Of a DNA stretch of 40,027 bases, positions 16,306 through 25,634 are shown piece after piece. This DNA comes from Victivallales bacterium. GTDB lineage: Bacteria; Verrucomicrobiota; Lentisphaeria; Oligosphaerales; Oligosphaeraceae. Position numbers and translations under genes: made by a program. Numbering within the stretch: position 1 is the stretch's first letter; every line of letters starts with the position of its first letter. The DNA lies in assembly GCA_017431185.1 (NCBI GenBank), contig JAFRLP010000105.1:1-40027 (forward strand). The letters run 5' to 3'. Under the pieces are notes generated by a model. That model did no database searches, had not been told where the DNA came from, and worked only from the letters and a program-made list of their open reading frames with translations.

Positions 16306-19300
16306 TCATTTGAAAAGAATGAAGGCAGAATCCCTGCCTTCGAGTTCCAAAGTGAGGGAGCCGTTTTCAAGTCTGTACTCCTTTTTGCTGTATATGTCAG
16401 CGCCGGCCATGTTCCTGAAGGAGTCAAGTTGCCTGGCGTTCAACGTCACCTGCACCTTGCGCGCCTGGTCCGTGTCGTTCAGCGCCACCAGGAAAAGCCT
16501 GCCGCCATTGGTGTATGCGGAGGCGATTACCCTGGGATGCTCCGGAATGCATGCAATCGGCTTGTCCTTCTGGAAGTATCCGTAGAATTTGACGTCCTCC
16601 CATCCCAAATCATCAAGCGCGTCGTACAGTTTGTCCCCGATTCCCTCGCCTTTTGGCGACAGCTTGTCACCATTCATCCAAAAGTCAAACAGAAGGTACA
16701 TCCTGTGCAGCTGCAAATACGCCAGGAAATGGCGCAAAGGCTTGTCCCATTCAGGCTTGAGCGGATTGTAGTTGTGTACATTCTCCGGATTGTAGCACTG
16801 GAGGCCGCGCAGGAACTGGGGGCAAAGCGAGAAGGAGTGTTCCGCAACGCGGGACCCGTATGCGATTCGCATCAATTCAGGCGTCAGCACATCGTAGTAC
16901 GTGCCATGGCTGCCGAGGTGGCGGTCATACATCTCGCCCGCGATGCAAAGGTCGAAGAACGCATCGGTGGGTGTCCTGGAAATGTATGCGTGTCCCCAGA
17001 AATAGGCGTCAGGACGCACTGTCTTCAACATCCTGTATGCGCGGACGTATAAATCCCTGAGCGCATAGATGTCATTGTCCTGCTGCACATCGCCGAATTC
17101 GTCTTTCCAGGCGCAGCCATGGCACGTGTTGCCGCAGACACGCGGCCAGGCCAGGTCGAAGTAGATTCCCGCGTTGCAGAAGTTGTCCTTGTGCGGCGTG
17201 AGGATGGTCTGGACATTTGAAACCTGAAAGTCAAAGTGCGTCTTTTCATTCAGGCATGTCCATGTCCAGCTTTCCCTGAGGAACGCTCCCGATTTCATGG
17301 AATACGTGCCCAATGGCGGCGGCGGGTTCACCCACCTGGTGGCATAGTAGTGCCAGGCGGGAGACAACACCCCCGCCCCCTTTGCGGGGAAATACGCGAA
17401 ATACTGCATCTTGTCAACGTCAATGCGATTGTCCGCCTTGACCCGCCTTTTTATCCAGTGTATGAAGTCGGTAAGGTAGCCCGGCTGCAGATAGCCGAAA
17501 TATTTGCCGGAAAGGGCGAACTGCACGACATTGCCCCTCTCACGTGCGCGCGCCGTGTCCATTCTCCTGGGCTTGACAGGCGTGCCGTCCAGATAGAATG
17601 TGAGTTTTCTCCTGCCATCGAGTTTGATTGGCGTGTCGATGATGTTCAAGGTCAGCAGGACGGTCTTGTCATCCAGGTCGATTGTCATGGATTTCGCCTT
17701 GTCCTTTATGCGCCAGCCCCGCTTGCTCTGGGTGCCGCCCATGAGTCCTATTTCGTCGCCGCCGCACCACCAGAACGGTTTTTGCACGAAATTGCTGTCG
17801 TAATGCGGTTTGGGATTCTCCCTGAAGCTAAGCTTCTCCGTGATGCTGCTGCAGTCGTCAAAGGCGTCCGCATGGTTTCTGTCCAGCGGGATTTTCAGTT
17901 GCAGGGACTGGTAGTCTCCTTCGCCGAGTTCCACCTCGAAGTACATCATTCCGTCAAATTCCGCGCGGACTTTCACCTCGATAGGCAGTTGGCCGGTGGA
18001 GTTGAGAGTGTAGAGGGCGCGTGCGTCGCATACGTTGTCCAGCGTTGCCTTGAAGTGAACAGGGGTTCCGTTGGCGACCAGGGCGATTGGCGCATTCAGC
18101 AGTTGCTTTTCCTGGCTTGTGAAACTGGTGATGAGACCGTTTCCGCCAAACGCGCATTCGCGTCCCCAGCATTGGAAGAGGCCTTTTTCGCTTGCCTTGA
18201 CCGGCGGCCAAGGCGGCAAGGCGGCGTTCTCGTCCTCAAGCCCGAACCTGGTGTCCTTCCATGGCGCGCCATTCTTGAAGTAGCCGTATTCCTCCTCGCT
18301 GTTGATGATCTCCTTGCCGTCCGGCGCCTTCACCTGGAATCTCAGGTCATAGACAGTCCCTGGAGTCAGTTTTGAGACGTCGATTATGCCGTTTGTTATG
18401 GACGTGTCATCGGGAATGTCCACGGTCTCCTCATATTCCACGCTCCCGTCTTTGCGCACGAAGGCCGCATGCAGCTTGTGCTTTCCTGAATTGAGCGAAT
18501 TGTTCTTGTAAACAAAGACCACCTTGTCATTTGGTATGTCCGTATAGATGTAACTGTGGTCCAATGCGATGGTATTGTGGTATTCAATGGAATTGTGGTA
18601 GAGCAGACCGTGCTTTTGGGAGCTGACGGTGATTTCCAGCGTCCTGTCCTTGGGAAGCGCCCTGACGCATTTTTCCGTGACGGCGGCATTCGGCGTGACC
18701 TTCAGTTTTCGAGAGTAGATGAATGGCTGGAAGTTGTCCAATGCCTCCATTCCCCAGGTGATGGTATCGTCCTCGCTGGCCTTCACGAGGATGCCGCAGT
18801 CCAGATTTGCGGCATTCAGCTGCCCGAATCCAGTGATATCCAGCAGAGGCGCGTTCTTCATCAGCTTAAGCTGGGCAAAGTAGGCCTTTGCAGAATATGT
18901 ATTAATTCCCGATGGGGCAATCTGTGTATATTCCGCCGCGACGGCGTATGTCCGGCAGATATTCAGTTTCAATGTCCTGCCCTCCTCAGGCTTGATTCCG
19001 AAGTTAGACCATGGAATCGACGCCTCGAAGTGCCATTTGTCCTGCACTGTCCTGCTTTTGAAGACCACGCCATGGCTGTCCCAGTTCACGTCCTCGTTCT
19101 TTCTGTCGAAGAAGCCAGTCCCGGAATTGAAGATGAACTGGAACAAGTCCGGAGCCCCGTATATGTCGGAAACATACAGTTCGATGCTGTCGTCAACATA
19201 CGGCGTGCTGTCACGGCCTGCCTGTGTCGTGAGAGTTGCCTTGTCGGAAATCATTCCAAGGTAGAAGTTGTCCTGGTCGTATGCCAGAAGCCATTTGGCC

Positions 19301-20199
19301 TGAATTGACGAGTATTGGTTTTTCCTGTTTGTCGAAAGGAAGCCGTTGCCGCCGATGGAATATTCATTCTCCTTGACCTCGCCATCCACCGTGGCTGTGC
19401 GCGGCGAGGCGCAGAACTCCATCGGCGCGCCGCTGATGCTGTTCTTGGCAAAACGCTGGTATTCCGCCTTCATCTGGTCTGAACTGAGGCGCACTCCGTT
19501 GTAGATGCGCAGGTCGTCAATCGTCGTGACTCCCGGGTCGCCTATCCAATGCTCCCCCAAAGTGATTGTGTTAAAGTCCAACGGCAAGACCTTTCCCATG
19601 GGGACCAGCGCTTTCCTCACGCCGTCTATGTGCAGTTCCAGCGTCTTCTCGTCGTATGCTATGCAGAGGTGATGCCACTGGCCCGCCTTCCAGTTGTGGG
19701 CGGGAAACTGCGCCCTGGTGGCGGGTGTCTTGCTGGAGATGTCTCCATAGCAGAAGCACAGATTCCTGTCAGGGGTCTTGTACAGGAAAATGCGTTGCTG
19801 CCCATTGATTGCGGCAAAGAAGGTGTGGTAGTTCGTGTCCGTTCCATCCCAATTGTCCGGACGCACCCATACGCTCACGGAACCCGCCGTCCTGCTCAAT
19901 GCAGGCAGTGGCCTGTAGATGATTTTATAGATGTCGTCTCCGCCAATCTTGCCGACCTTCACGCCCTTTCCTTCAATGCCAGGCACCAGAAGTTCCTCGT
20001 CCTTCAGTTTGCCAGCGGGGATGATGAGCCCCTTCATTCCTATGGAGTCCCTGAACCCCTCCAGAATAGAGCCTGTATTGCCCGTTCCGCCAAAGTCCGC
20101 CTGAACTCCCCTGTTGAAGGATATCTGCACGTCTGGCTCCACGGACAATGCCGTCAGCGACAGCGCCGCCAATACAATGAAAGCGATTCGTTTTTTCAT
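16306..20199 (-). CDS. Secreted LamG / CBM9-like / glycoside-hydrolase-like protein, cluster A copy
   Basis: A 1,297-residue exported protein. Signal peptide: MKKRIAFIVLAALSLTALS. Residues about 105-250 form a LamG/concanavalin-like lectin domain (GSVSVWVRPDNWDG, then QWHHLCIAYDEKTLELHIDG, then TIDDLRIYNGV). Residues about 265-450 form a CBM9-like domain (WLLAYDQDNFYLGMI, then TPYVDDSIELYVS). From about 650 a large region resembles DUF6067/GH123-type domains (WWCGGDEIGLMGGTQSKRGW, then GIYFDLAWPRVCGN, then DLCIAGEMYDRH with possible catalytic acids), with a small C-terminal beta-domain. The start ATG 20199 has GGAG upstream; the longer frame to 20256 is rejected. It is a close paralogue of the gene at 25635-29525. 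It probably binds and cleaves a complex glycan; the substrate is unknown. Confidence 0.8.
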   Translation of the reverse strand: MKKRIAFIVLAALSLTALSVEPDVQISFNRGVQADFGGTGNTGSILEGFRDSIGMKGLIIPAGKLKDEELLVPGIEGKGVKVGKIGGDDIYKIIYRPLPALSRTAGSVSVWVRPDNWDGTDTNYHTFFAAINGQQRIFLYKTPDRNLCFCYGDISSKTPATRAQFPAHNWKAGQWHHLCIAYDEKTLELHIDGVRKALVPMGKVLPLDFNTITLGEHWIGDPGVTTIDDLRIYNGVRLSSDQMKAEYQRFAKNSISGAPMEFCASPRTATVDGEVKENEYSIGGNGFLSTNRKNQYSSIQAKWLLAYDQDNFYLGMISDKATLTTQAGRDSTPYVDDSIELYVSDIYGAPDLFQFIFNSGTGFFDRKNEDVNWDSHGVVFKSRTVQDKWHFEASIPWSNFGIKPEEGRTLKLNICRTYAVAAEYTQIAPSGINTYSAKAYFAQLKLMKNAPLLDITGFGQLNAANLDCGILVKASEDDTITWGMEALDNFQPFIYSRKLKVTPNAAVTEKCVRALPKDRTLEITVSSQKHGLLYHNSIEYHNTIALDHSYIYTDIPNDKVVFVYKNNSLNSGKHKLHAAFVRKDGSVEYEETVDIPDDTSITNGIIDVSKLTPGTVYDLRFQVKAPDGKEIINSEEEYGYFKNGAPWKDTRFGLEDENAALPPWPPVKASEKGLFQCWGRECAFGGNGLITSFTSQEKQLLNAPIALVANGTPVHFKATLDNVCDARALYTLNSTGQLPIEVKVRAEFDGMMYFEVELGEGDYQSLQLKIPLDRNHADAFDDCSSITEKLSFRENPKPHYDSNFVQKPFWWCGGDEIGLMGGTQSKRGWRIKDKAKSMTIDLDDKTVLLTLNIIDTPIKLDGRRKLTFYLDGTPVKPRRMDTARARERGNVVQFALSGKYFGYLQPGYLTDFIHWIKRRVKADNRIDVDKMQYFAYFPAKGAGVLSPAWHYYATRWVNPPPPLGTYSMKSGAFLRESWTWTCLNEKTHFDFQVSNVQTILTPHKDNFCNAGIYFDLAWPRVCGNTCHGCAWKDEFGDVQQDNDIYALRDLYVRAYRMLKTVRPDAYFWGHAYISRTPTDAFFDLCIAGEMYDRHLGSHGTYYDVLTPELMRIAYGSRVAEHSFSLCPQFLRGLQCYNPENVHNYNPLKPEWDKPLRHFLAYLQLHRMYLLFDFWMNGDKLSPKGEGIGDKLYDALDDLGWEDVKFYGYFQKDKPIACIPEHPRVIASAYTNGGRLFLVALNDTDQARKVQVTLNARQLDSFRNMAGADIYSKKEYRLENGSLTLELEGRDSAFILFK

Positions 20200-20263
20200 T
20201 TGCGTCAGTCTCCTTGCCTTGTTTTTACCCACTGCAAAGAATGAATATAAAATCAAGGCTTAA

Positions 20264-20292
20264 TCATGGCAATCAGAAGCCAGGATGCCATT
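20264..20292 (-). pseudogene. Remnant of the 3' end of a beta-propeller glycosidase gene
   Basis: The 115-bp gap between the cluster A prepilin gene and the giant gene contains 29 nt identical to 31546-31574, which spans the last codons (WHPGF) and stop of the beta-propeller gene in cluster B. Weaker similarity continues to about 20308. It is best explained as a scar: cluster A once had the same gene between prepilin and giant gene and lost it by deletion. Confidence 0.75.
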
Positions 20293-20314
20293 CCAAAATA
20301 GCAAGGCTTTTCCC

Positions 20315-21073
20315 TTAGTCCATATACAGGAAATGGTTGTTTGCAATCACACTTTTCCCCGTGAACAAATCATCGGGAGTCTGCGCAGAGACATGGCAGT
20401 CCAGCCAGGAGACGTTGAATTTGCCGGAATGGATTCTGAAAAGGGGGCGCGGAAAGTAGAGCACACTGGCATTCGGGTCCATGCTGCCGTCCCACAAGAT
20501 TGCGTCCCATCCGGAATACACACCTCCATTGCAGAACCAGTATTCCGTGAGAAACACCTTTGTGGAGGCCCCTTTGACTCGGGAGAGCCTGGCGGGCCGG
20601 CAGTACTCGCTGCTGATGGTGTCGCCGCCATTGTCAAGCGTGGTCTTGGTTTTGTTTTCTGCGACCAGTTTGCCGTTGATTGAGTAGGTGGTCTTCCTCC
20701 CCCAGGAGAAGTTGTCGTTGTCAAACGTGCCCTGGTAGTTGGTCGGCGCGGTGGTGTATTTCGGAAAGATGGAGGCGCAGCGCAATTGCTTCGCCTGCTT
20801 GTCCGCCTTTAAGTATCCCGTCTTGCCCAGCACAGTCCCCCAGTAGTAATCTTCTGGCGAAGGCTGAGGCGCCTGGCGAAACTGGAAACTCTCATCGTAG
20901 TCCTCCACGTACATGGTCTCCGCCAGTGCGAACTGACGCAATTTCGAAGAGCAGTCCACCCCCCGCGCCTTCTCGCGCGCCTTCGCCAACGCGGGCAGCA
21001 GCATCGACGCGAGTATCGCGATTATGGCGATGACGACCAGCAACTCAATGAGCGTAAAATGTTTTCTCATCAT
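20315..21073 (-). CDS. Prepilin-like protein with C-terminal H-x9-D domain, cluster A copy
   Basis: A 252-residue protein starting [20 protein letters not shown]. It has a short basic leader, then FTLIELL with the glutamate at +5 of the mature protein (class III/type II pseudopilin signal), then a hydrophobic helix ending in [15 protein letters not shown]. The rest is a beta-rich domain ending [15 protein letters not shown], a variant of the H-x9-DG motif common in Lentisphaerae and Planctomycetes proteins. It is presumably processed by a prepilin peptidase and exposed on the cell surface or in the periplasm. The start ATG 21073 has AAGGAA upstream; the frame extends to 21142 into the regulator gene and is rejected there. 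It lies between the regulator and the giant LamG gene. Its role is not known. Confidence 0.88.
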   Translation of the reverse strand: MMRKHFTLIELLVVIAIIAILASMLLPALAKAREKARGVDCSSKLRQFALAETMYVEDYDESFQFRQAPQPSPEDYYWGTVLGKTGYLKADKQAKQLRCASIFPKYTTAPTNYQGTFDNDNFSWGRKTTYSINGKLVAENKTKTTLDNGGDTISSEYCRPARLSRVKGASTKVFLTEYWFCNGGVYSGWDAILWDGSMDPNASVLYFPRPLFRIHSGKFNVSWLDCHVSAQTPDDLFTGKSVIANNHFLYMD

Positions 21074-21114
21074 GACTTGTTCCTTCATGTTATGGGTTGT
21101 ATGGGCAAAGGAAA

Positions 21115-22233
21115 TCATTGGGTGACCAGGGAAACCTGGCAAATGTTTTGAGGACTCGTCAACTCGACTTCGCGGGGCGTGGTTTCGCGCCCCGTGACGA
21201 TGTCCAGCAGCAGGTTGACGGTCTGCCGTGCGCGCGCCATCGCGTCTATTTCCAGTCGGACGCCTTTCATCATGCCGGAAAAGAACAGCGGATTCTGTCG
21301 ATGCGACAGGTAGATGAAATCGGGCTGCCAGTCCGACCCGCCAAGACGCATCTGCATCAGAAAACAGTTGCAGGCATTGGCCAGATAGTCATCCAGCACA
21401 ACCAGGCAGTCAGGTCGGTCCGACGGCGGCATGGCCTCGAAATCCTTCAGAATCTCCCGCAAAACCACGCCATCCCGCACAGGATCGGCTCCGGTCACTC
21501 CCATGAATTCGGCATTCAGCAGACGGCAGTAGCGCTCCAGCGGCAAAATGCCGAACTCGCGGCAAAGCGCGTGCAACTCCTCGGTGATCGGGAAGCCATT
21601 GGAGATGAAGGCAGGATGCCGATAGCCACGTTGGCGCATCGCCTCCAATCCCCTCCGATAGTAGGAAAACCCGTGAATGCGCCAGCCGGGATTGAAGTGC
21701 GCGGAACCCAGGGAGAGCACTGGCAGGCCATGGCGGCGGATGAGATCCCAGCCTTCGTCATCAAGGGAGACCCCCGTGAGCAGCCCGTCCAGTTCATCCT
21801 TCTCAATGCAGCGCCGAAGGCCGTCAAAGTAGTCCAGGGAGTCCCGTATCGTGTCACAGTCGGTCTTGCGCAGGAAAAGGCGGCACTGGCACCCCTCCTC
21901 CCGCAAAGCCACCTGAAGGCAGTGCAACCGCAGGCTATACATCGGTGACATCTGGTAGTAGGTGCACACCAGACCAATCTGACGCCCCAGCATCCCGTTC
22001 GACTCGGGATTGCACACCCTGACCCCGCTCTGCGGCATGGTCTCCAGAATCCCCGCCTCCTTCAGAGACTCGATGGCGCGCTGGATGGTCATCGACCCGA
22101 CCCCCAGCTCACGGCGCAACACCGCCTGCGACGGCAGCCTGTCGCCGCTCCGCAGACGACGGTCGCGTATCAGGCATAGCAAGGCCTCCTTCACCCGCTC
22201 CGTCTGCGCTCCCTGGTTGTTGCTGCTCCGCAT
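21115..22233 (-). CDS. GntR-type HTH / LacI-type sensor regulator, cluster A copy
   Basis: A 372-residue regulator. The N-terminal 75 residues are a GntR winged helix ([21 protein letters not shown], then [20 protein letters not shown]). The remainder is a LacI/periplasmic-binding-like ligand domain ([12 protein letters not shown], then [11 protein letters not shown], then GLPVLSLGS, then [12 protein letters not shown]). The start is the ATG at 22233, with GGAG 9 nt upstream; the GTG at 22242 abuts that site. It is the first gene of cluster A and a close paralogue of 33787-34893. The DNA encoding the HTH is almost identical in both (22115-22238 against 34775-34898, one mismatch), so both should bind the same operator. 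A palindrome overlaps the predicted transcript start, which fits autoregulation. Confidence 0.88.
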   Translation of the reverse strand: MRSSNNQGAQTERVKEALLCLIRDRRLRSGDRLPSQAVLRRELGVGSMTIQRAIESLKEAGILETMPQSGVRVCNPESNGMLGRQIGLVCTYYQMSPMYSLRLHCLQVALREEGCQCRLFLRKTDCDTIRDSLDYFDGLRRCIEKDELDGLLTGVSLDDEGWDLIRRHGLPVLSLGSAHFNPGWRIHGFSYYRRGLEAMRQRGYRHPAFISNGFPITEELHALCREFGILPLERYCRLLNAEFMGVTGADPVRDGVVLREILKDFEAMPPSDRPDCLVVLDDYLANACNCFLMQMRLGGSDWQPDFIYLSHRQNPLFFSGMMKGVRLEIDAMARARQTVNLLLDIVTGRETTPREVELTSPQNICQVSLVTQ

Positions 22234-22277
22234 TCTTGCCACTCCATAGAGGCAATCGCCTCTATCAACTCGCCAAA

Positions 22278-22297
22278 CTAAACCATTAGTTGTTCAG
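22278..22297. promoter_or_regulatory. Operator-like palindrome, cluster A regulator
   Basis: An imperfect inverted repeat (8-nt arms, 6 of 8 matching, TTAG centre) just downstream of the -10 box. It corresponds position by position to the perfect palindrome at 34922-34941. A likely autoregulatory site. Confidence 0.55.
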
Positions 22298-22301
22298 TTA
22301 T

Positions 22302-22329
22302 ATTATACCAACGTTTGGGAGAAATTCAA
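22302..22329 (-). promoter_or_regulatory. Promoter of cluster A
   Basis: On the minus strand TTGAAT (22324-22329), a 16-bp spacer and a consensus TATAAT (22302-22307). The same spacing and nearly the same bases occur upstream of the cluster B regulator. Confidence 0.75.
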
Positions 22330-22380
22330 GTCGGGGATACGAAAAAACATTTCCTGACGCAGTCGCAATCCCTCAGCGAC

Positions 22381-22470
22381 GGGCAATGACCGCGCGGAGC
22401 GCGGTCTGCCCAACCCGCCACCCGTGCTTGTGGTTATGGCCAGATTTGGCAGGACGCGCTCCGCGCGTCC
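22381..22470. repeat. Pair of GC hairpins in the gap between sialidase-like gene and cluster A
   Basis: Two hairpins with 8-bp perfect stems and 3-nt GGA/TCC loops: 22388-22406 (extended by GGGCA/TGCCC at 22381-22385 and 22407-22411) and 22452-22470. Their stems are similar in inverse orientation, as in BIME-like dispersed repeats. They may end the cluster B transcript. No gene lies in 22234-22533. Confidence 0.55.
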
Positions 22471-22533
22471 AAAATGGCGCCAGTCAAATATCAATGGGTG
22501 AGTTACAAGCGGCCTATGCAGTTGGCCAGTTCA

Positions 22534-23688
22534 TTATGCCGTTGACGTCGGAACAGGGCGGCTATGGCATATTTCCCGATGCAAGAAGGAACAGGGAGAG
22601 GAGAGCGTGCCCGACAGAATATCCTCTTCCGCGATCCGTGCCAAATAAAGGAAGCCACCCCTGCTGCGTTCATGGTCATAGACAATGCAGATATCCCCAG
22701 CAGAAGAAACGGCCGCATCTGGGTAAGAAACGTTCTGTCGAGGGTCAAGGAGCAGGCGATGAGGCCAGGTCATACCTTCGTCTTCGGAAAGAAAGGCGGT
22801 CAGTTTCTCGCGGATTATCCCTCCTGTGCAGGCAATGAGAAGGACTCTTCCCGAGGCCAGACGCCGGATATGGAAACGGCAGTCCTGGGCGAATGCAATG
22901 TTTGTCTCCAGCAATCCCCAGGAGTGTCCCTGGTCGGTTGAGACGCTTCGTCCGATACCGTCTTTGCACCGAACGTAGCAGGCGAGCCCCCCGTCTGAGA
23001 GGACCAGAAACTGATGCTCGTCAAAGGTGGGCGGGACGGGGCGGGCAGAGACATCCAGGGTGCCACGTCGATGAAAAGTATCGCCATTGTCTTCGGTGAC
23101 GATGCAACTGGCGCCATAGACGGGGTGCAATGCAGCGTGAAAAGGGCGATGGGGACAGGGAAAACTCCAGAGCGAGCAGGGCAGTGCCCAGCCACCGTCC
23201 GGCAAGACGGTGGGCTTGTTGACCATTACGCCGTCCGCCACGCGGCGTGAAGGCGAGAAACGGAGTTTTTCAGGCGGGTCATCAGGATTGAGAATGGTGG
23301 TGAACCAGACGCCGACCAGCCCGTCGAAAACCTCGTCAAGCCGAGGTGGGGGGATGTCCGGGCCGCCGCATCCCTGCGCCCAGAACCAGAGCAGCCGTCC
23401 GTCTGGCGCAAGCCATAGCGCGGGATCGAAGGCGCGCACATCCGGATAAGGCGGGTCAATGACAACGTTGGCCTCGCTCCAGGTCAGGCCGCCATCGTCG
23501 CTGAAAGCCAAGGTGACATAGTTGTCGCGGCATTCAGTCGTCCCGCCGCAGTACCAGGTCACAAAAAGCCTTCCGCTAGGGAGGCACTCGATGGAAGGGA
23601 TGCCCTGGTGGGTTCGCAATGACGGTTCATTGCGCGGTCCAGGTTGTGTCACAGCCACGGGACGCAAAGACTCGTGGGTCAGATTCAT
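22534..23688 (-). CDS. Sialidase/BNR-repeat family protein
   Basis: A 384-residue six-bladed beta-propeller of the sialidase superfamily. At least four Asp-box-like segments are visible: SDDGGLTW, TEDNGDTF, STDQGHSW and SEDEGMTW. An early GIPSIECLPSGRLFVTW stands where sialidases have their RIP region, but a clear arginine triad cannot be assigned, so the activity may be sialidase-like or something else. No signal peptide is seen, so it is probably cytoplasmic and works on imported oligosaccharides. The start is the ATG at 23688, with GGGGAGG upstream inside the end of the SDR gene; the frame extends to 23718 but overlaps that gene. It is the last gene of the cluster B operon. Confidence 0.8.
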   Translation of the reverse strand: MNLTHESLRPVAVTQPGPRNEPSLRTHQGIPSIECLPSGRLFVTWYCGGTTECRDNYVTLAFSDDGGLTWSEANVVIDPPYPDVRAFDPALWLAPDGRLLWFWAQGCGGPDIPPPRLDEVFDGLVGVWFTTILNPDDPPEKLRFSPSRRVADGVMVNKPTVLPDGGWALPCSLWSFPCPHRPFHAALHPVYGASCIVTEDNGDTFHRRGTLDVSARPVPPTFDEHQFLVLSDGGLACYVRCKDGIGRSVSTDQGHSWGLLETNIAFAQDCRFHIRRLASGRVLLIACTGGIIREKLTAFLSEDEGMTWPHRLLLDPRQNVSYPDAAVSSAGDICIVYDHERSRGGFLYLARIAEEDILSGTLSSPCSFLHREICHSRPVPTSTA

Positions 23689-23695
23689 AGGCGCA

Positions 23696-24460
23696 CTACC
23701 TCCCCATCCAGCCGCCATCCACCAGATAAATGGCGCCGTTCACATAGTTGGAGGCGGCAGAGGCCAGAAAGACCGCAATGCCCTTGAAGTCATCTGGGGT
23801 GCCCCAACGTCCAGCAGGGATACGCTCGAGAATGGCCCTGCTTCTCAGAGGGTCATCCCGCAGGGCCTGCGTGTTGTCGGTGGCAATGTATCCTGGTGCG
23901 ATGCCGTTGACGTTCACCCCGTATCTGGCCCATTCGTTGGAAAGAGCCATGACCAATTCCCCCACCCCTGCCTTGGCAGCCGCGTAGCCAGGCACATTGA
24001 TGCCTCCCTGGAAAGTCAGCAGAGAACAGGTGAAGACAATCTTTCCGATACGCCTCGCCACCATGTCCTTGCCGATTTCCCGTGCCAGCACGAACTGTGC
24101 AGAGAGATTGGTCTCAATGATTTTGTCCCAGTATTCGTCGGGATGTTCGGCTGCGGGTTTGCGCAGAATGGCCCCTGCATTGTTGAAAAGAATATCAATG
24201 CAAGGATGGTCAAGTTTTACCTGATTGATGAAAGAGTAAAGCGCCTGTCGGTCGGAGAAGTCGCACTGGTAGCGCCAGAAGCGTCGTCCCAGGGACTCGA
24301 TTTCAGTCTGCACCTGGCTATGTTCCTCCAGTTGCGCGGAGACGCCGATGATGTCGGCGCCCGCTTCTGCAAGACCAAGCGCCAGACCTTTGCCGATGCC
24401 TCGACGACAACCAGTCACCAGGGCGACTTTTCCATCCAGTTTGAATTGGTCAAGTATCAT
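23696..24460 (-). CDS. SDR oxidoreductase (gluconate 5-dehydrogenase / KduD-like)
   Basis: A 254-residue classical short-chain dehydrogenase. VTGCRRGIGKG is the NAD(P)-binding glycine motif, LFNNAGAI the NNAG motif, and the catalytic Ser-Tyr-Lys triad lies in TCSLLTFQGG and GYAAAKAG. Length and local sequence (FKLDGKVALVTG, APGYIATDNTQALRDD, LVDGGW) resemble 2-dehydro-3-deoxy-D-gluconate 5-dehydrogenase and gluconate 5-dehydrogenase. It would fit oxidation or reduction of sugar acids from glycan breakdown. It lies 12 bp after the alcohol dehydrogenase gene and 7 bp before the sialidase-like gene, clearly the same operon. Confidence 0.88.
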   Translation of the reverse strand: MILDQFKLDGKVALVTGCRRGIGKGLALGLAEAGADIIGVSAQLEEHSQVQTEIESLGRRFWRYQCDFSDRQALYSFINQVKLDHPCIDILFNNAGAILRKPAAEHPDEYWDKIIETNLSAQFVLAREIGKDMVARRIGKIVFTCSLLTFQGGINVPGYAAAKAGVGELVMALSNEWARYGVNVNGIAPGYIATDNTQALRDDPLRSRAILERIPAGRWGTPDDFKGIAVFLASAASNYVNGAIYLVDGGWMGR

Positions 24461-24472
24461 TGGGAATTCCTA

Positions 24473-25522
24473 TTATTTGTCCTCGTTGCACTGAATGAGC
24501 ACCTTCAAGGCATCGGGGGTTTGGGAAAGATAATCGAAAGCCTGCTGGATGTCCTCCATCGGGAACACCTTGCTAATCATCTTGTCCAGATTGATTTCGC
24601 CAGAGTCCACAAGCTGGATGGCCTTGTCAAAATCCTTCGACTCATATACCCGCGCACCTACCATTCTGATTTCCTTCCAGAAGAACTTGTGCAGGTCCAC
24701 AGCCACGGGTGCCGCGAAGATAGCGACAATGACAATTGTGCCGCGCGGACGCACCAGCTCCGTCATCAGCTTGGCGCCTGCGGCGGAACCAGACACCTCC
24801 ATCACGACATCCGCCCCTGAGCCGCCAGTGCGCTGGCGAACCAGCGCAACCACATCCTGCTTCAATGGGTTCACGCATTCAAAACCCATCATCCTGGCCA
24901 GCGCAAGTCTTGTTTCGTTGACTTCGGAGACGAGCACCTGCCCACCAGCATGGCGCGCCACCAGCGCGTTCAGCATCCCGATGGGGCCGCCACCGCTGAT
25001 TAGCACCAACTGCCCAGGCTTGACGCCAGCACGCCCCACGTCATGGCAGGCTACCGCCAGAGGCTCCACCAAGGCGGCCTTCTGCATTGAAATGCCAGCT
25101 GGCAGCCGATGCACCAGCCTTGCCGGCACATCCCAGAATTCCGCAAAACCGCCTGGCGTCTCGATGCCCAGGAACTTCAGATGCTCGCAAATGTGGGTGA
25201 AACCCGCTTTGCAGGTGTTGCACGTCCCGTCGTTGTCCAAGGGGCGGACGGTTACCTTTTCACCGGTTTTCCAGCCGGAGACGGCATTGCCGCAGGCTTC
25301 AATCCATCCGGAAATCTCGTGTCCAACCGCCTGCGGCGCATGGACGCGGGCATCCATTTTTCCCTGGAAAATATGGAGGTCTGTCCCGCATATACCGCAG
25401 TAGGCTACGCGGATTCGCAGGTAGTCATCCCGTAGGGGCGGAGTGGGAATGTGACGGATTTCGAAATGGTTGGCTTCAATGTACTGAGCGGCGTTCATAG
25501 GGGAATTTGCGGGTTGATTCAT
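24473..25522 (-). CDS. Zinc-dependent alcohol dehydrogenase (sugar/polyol dehydrogenase-like)
   Basis: A 349-residue medium-chain dehydrogenase. AYCGICGTDLH gives the catalytic-zinc cysteine, AVGHEISG the GHE motif, and CNTCKAGFTHICEHL the structural-zinc cysteines (three Cys visible). LISGGGPIGMLNALVARHAG is the NAD-binding loop. It resembles L-threonine, sorbitol and galactitol dehydrogenases; the exact polyol or sugar substrate is not clear. The start is set at ATG 25522, with AAGG about 10 nt upstream; ATG 25498 (MNAAQY...) matches the usual family N-terminus better but lacks a ribosome site. It follows the giant gene after a 112-bp gap containing a hairpin and is close to the SDR gene. 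Confidence 0.88.
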   Translation of the reverse strand: MNQPANSPMNAAQYIEANHFEIRHIPTPPLRDDYLRIRVAYCGICGTDLHIFQGKMDARVHAPQAVGHEISGWIEACGNAVSGWKTGEKVTVRPLDNDGTCNTCKAGFTHICEHLKFLGIETPGGFAEFWDVPARLVHRLPAGISMQKAALVEPLAVACHDVGRAGVKPGQLVLISGGGPIGMLNALVARHAGGQVLVSEVNETRLALARMMGFECVNPLKQDVVALVRQRTGGSGADVVMEVSGSAAGAKLMTELVRPRGTIVIVAIFAAPVAVDLHKFFWKEIRMVGARVYESKDFDKAIQLVDSGEINLDKMISKVFPMEDIQQAFDYLSQTPDALKVLIQCNEDK

Positions 25523-25601
25523 CAAGGGCACCTTGCCCTGGCCAGCAAAATGCGGGAACCACGGGAGATGCCAGAGGCAATTGCGGTGGCGGATGAAGCA
25601 G

Positions 25602-25627
25602 GCGCAACCGCAGGCCGGCGGTTGCGC
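25602..25627. terminator. Stem-loop between giant gene B and alcohol dehydrogenase gene
   Basis: A 10-bp perfect GC stem (25602-25611 with 25618-25627) with a 6-nt loop, 7 bp past the stop of the giant gene on the minus strand. There is no U tract, so it may be a partial terminator or an mRNA-stabilising structure inside the operon. A hairpin at the same relative place follows the cluster A copy. Confidence 0.5.
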
Positions 25628-25634
25628 AGGCGCC

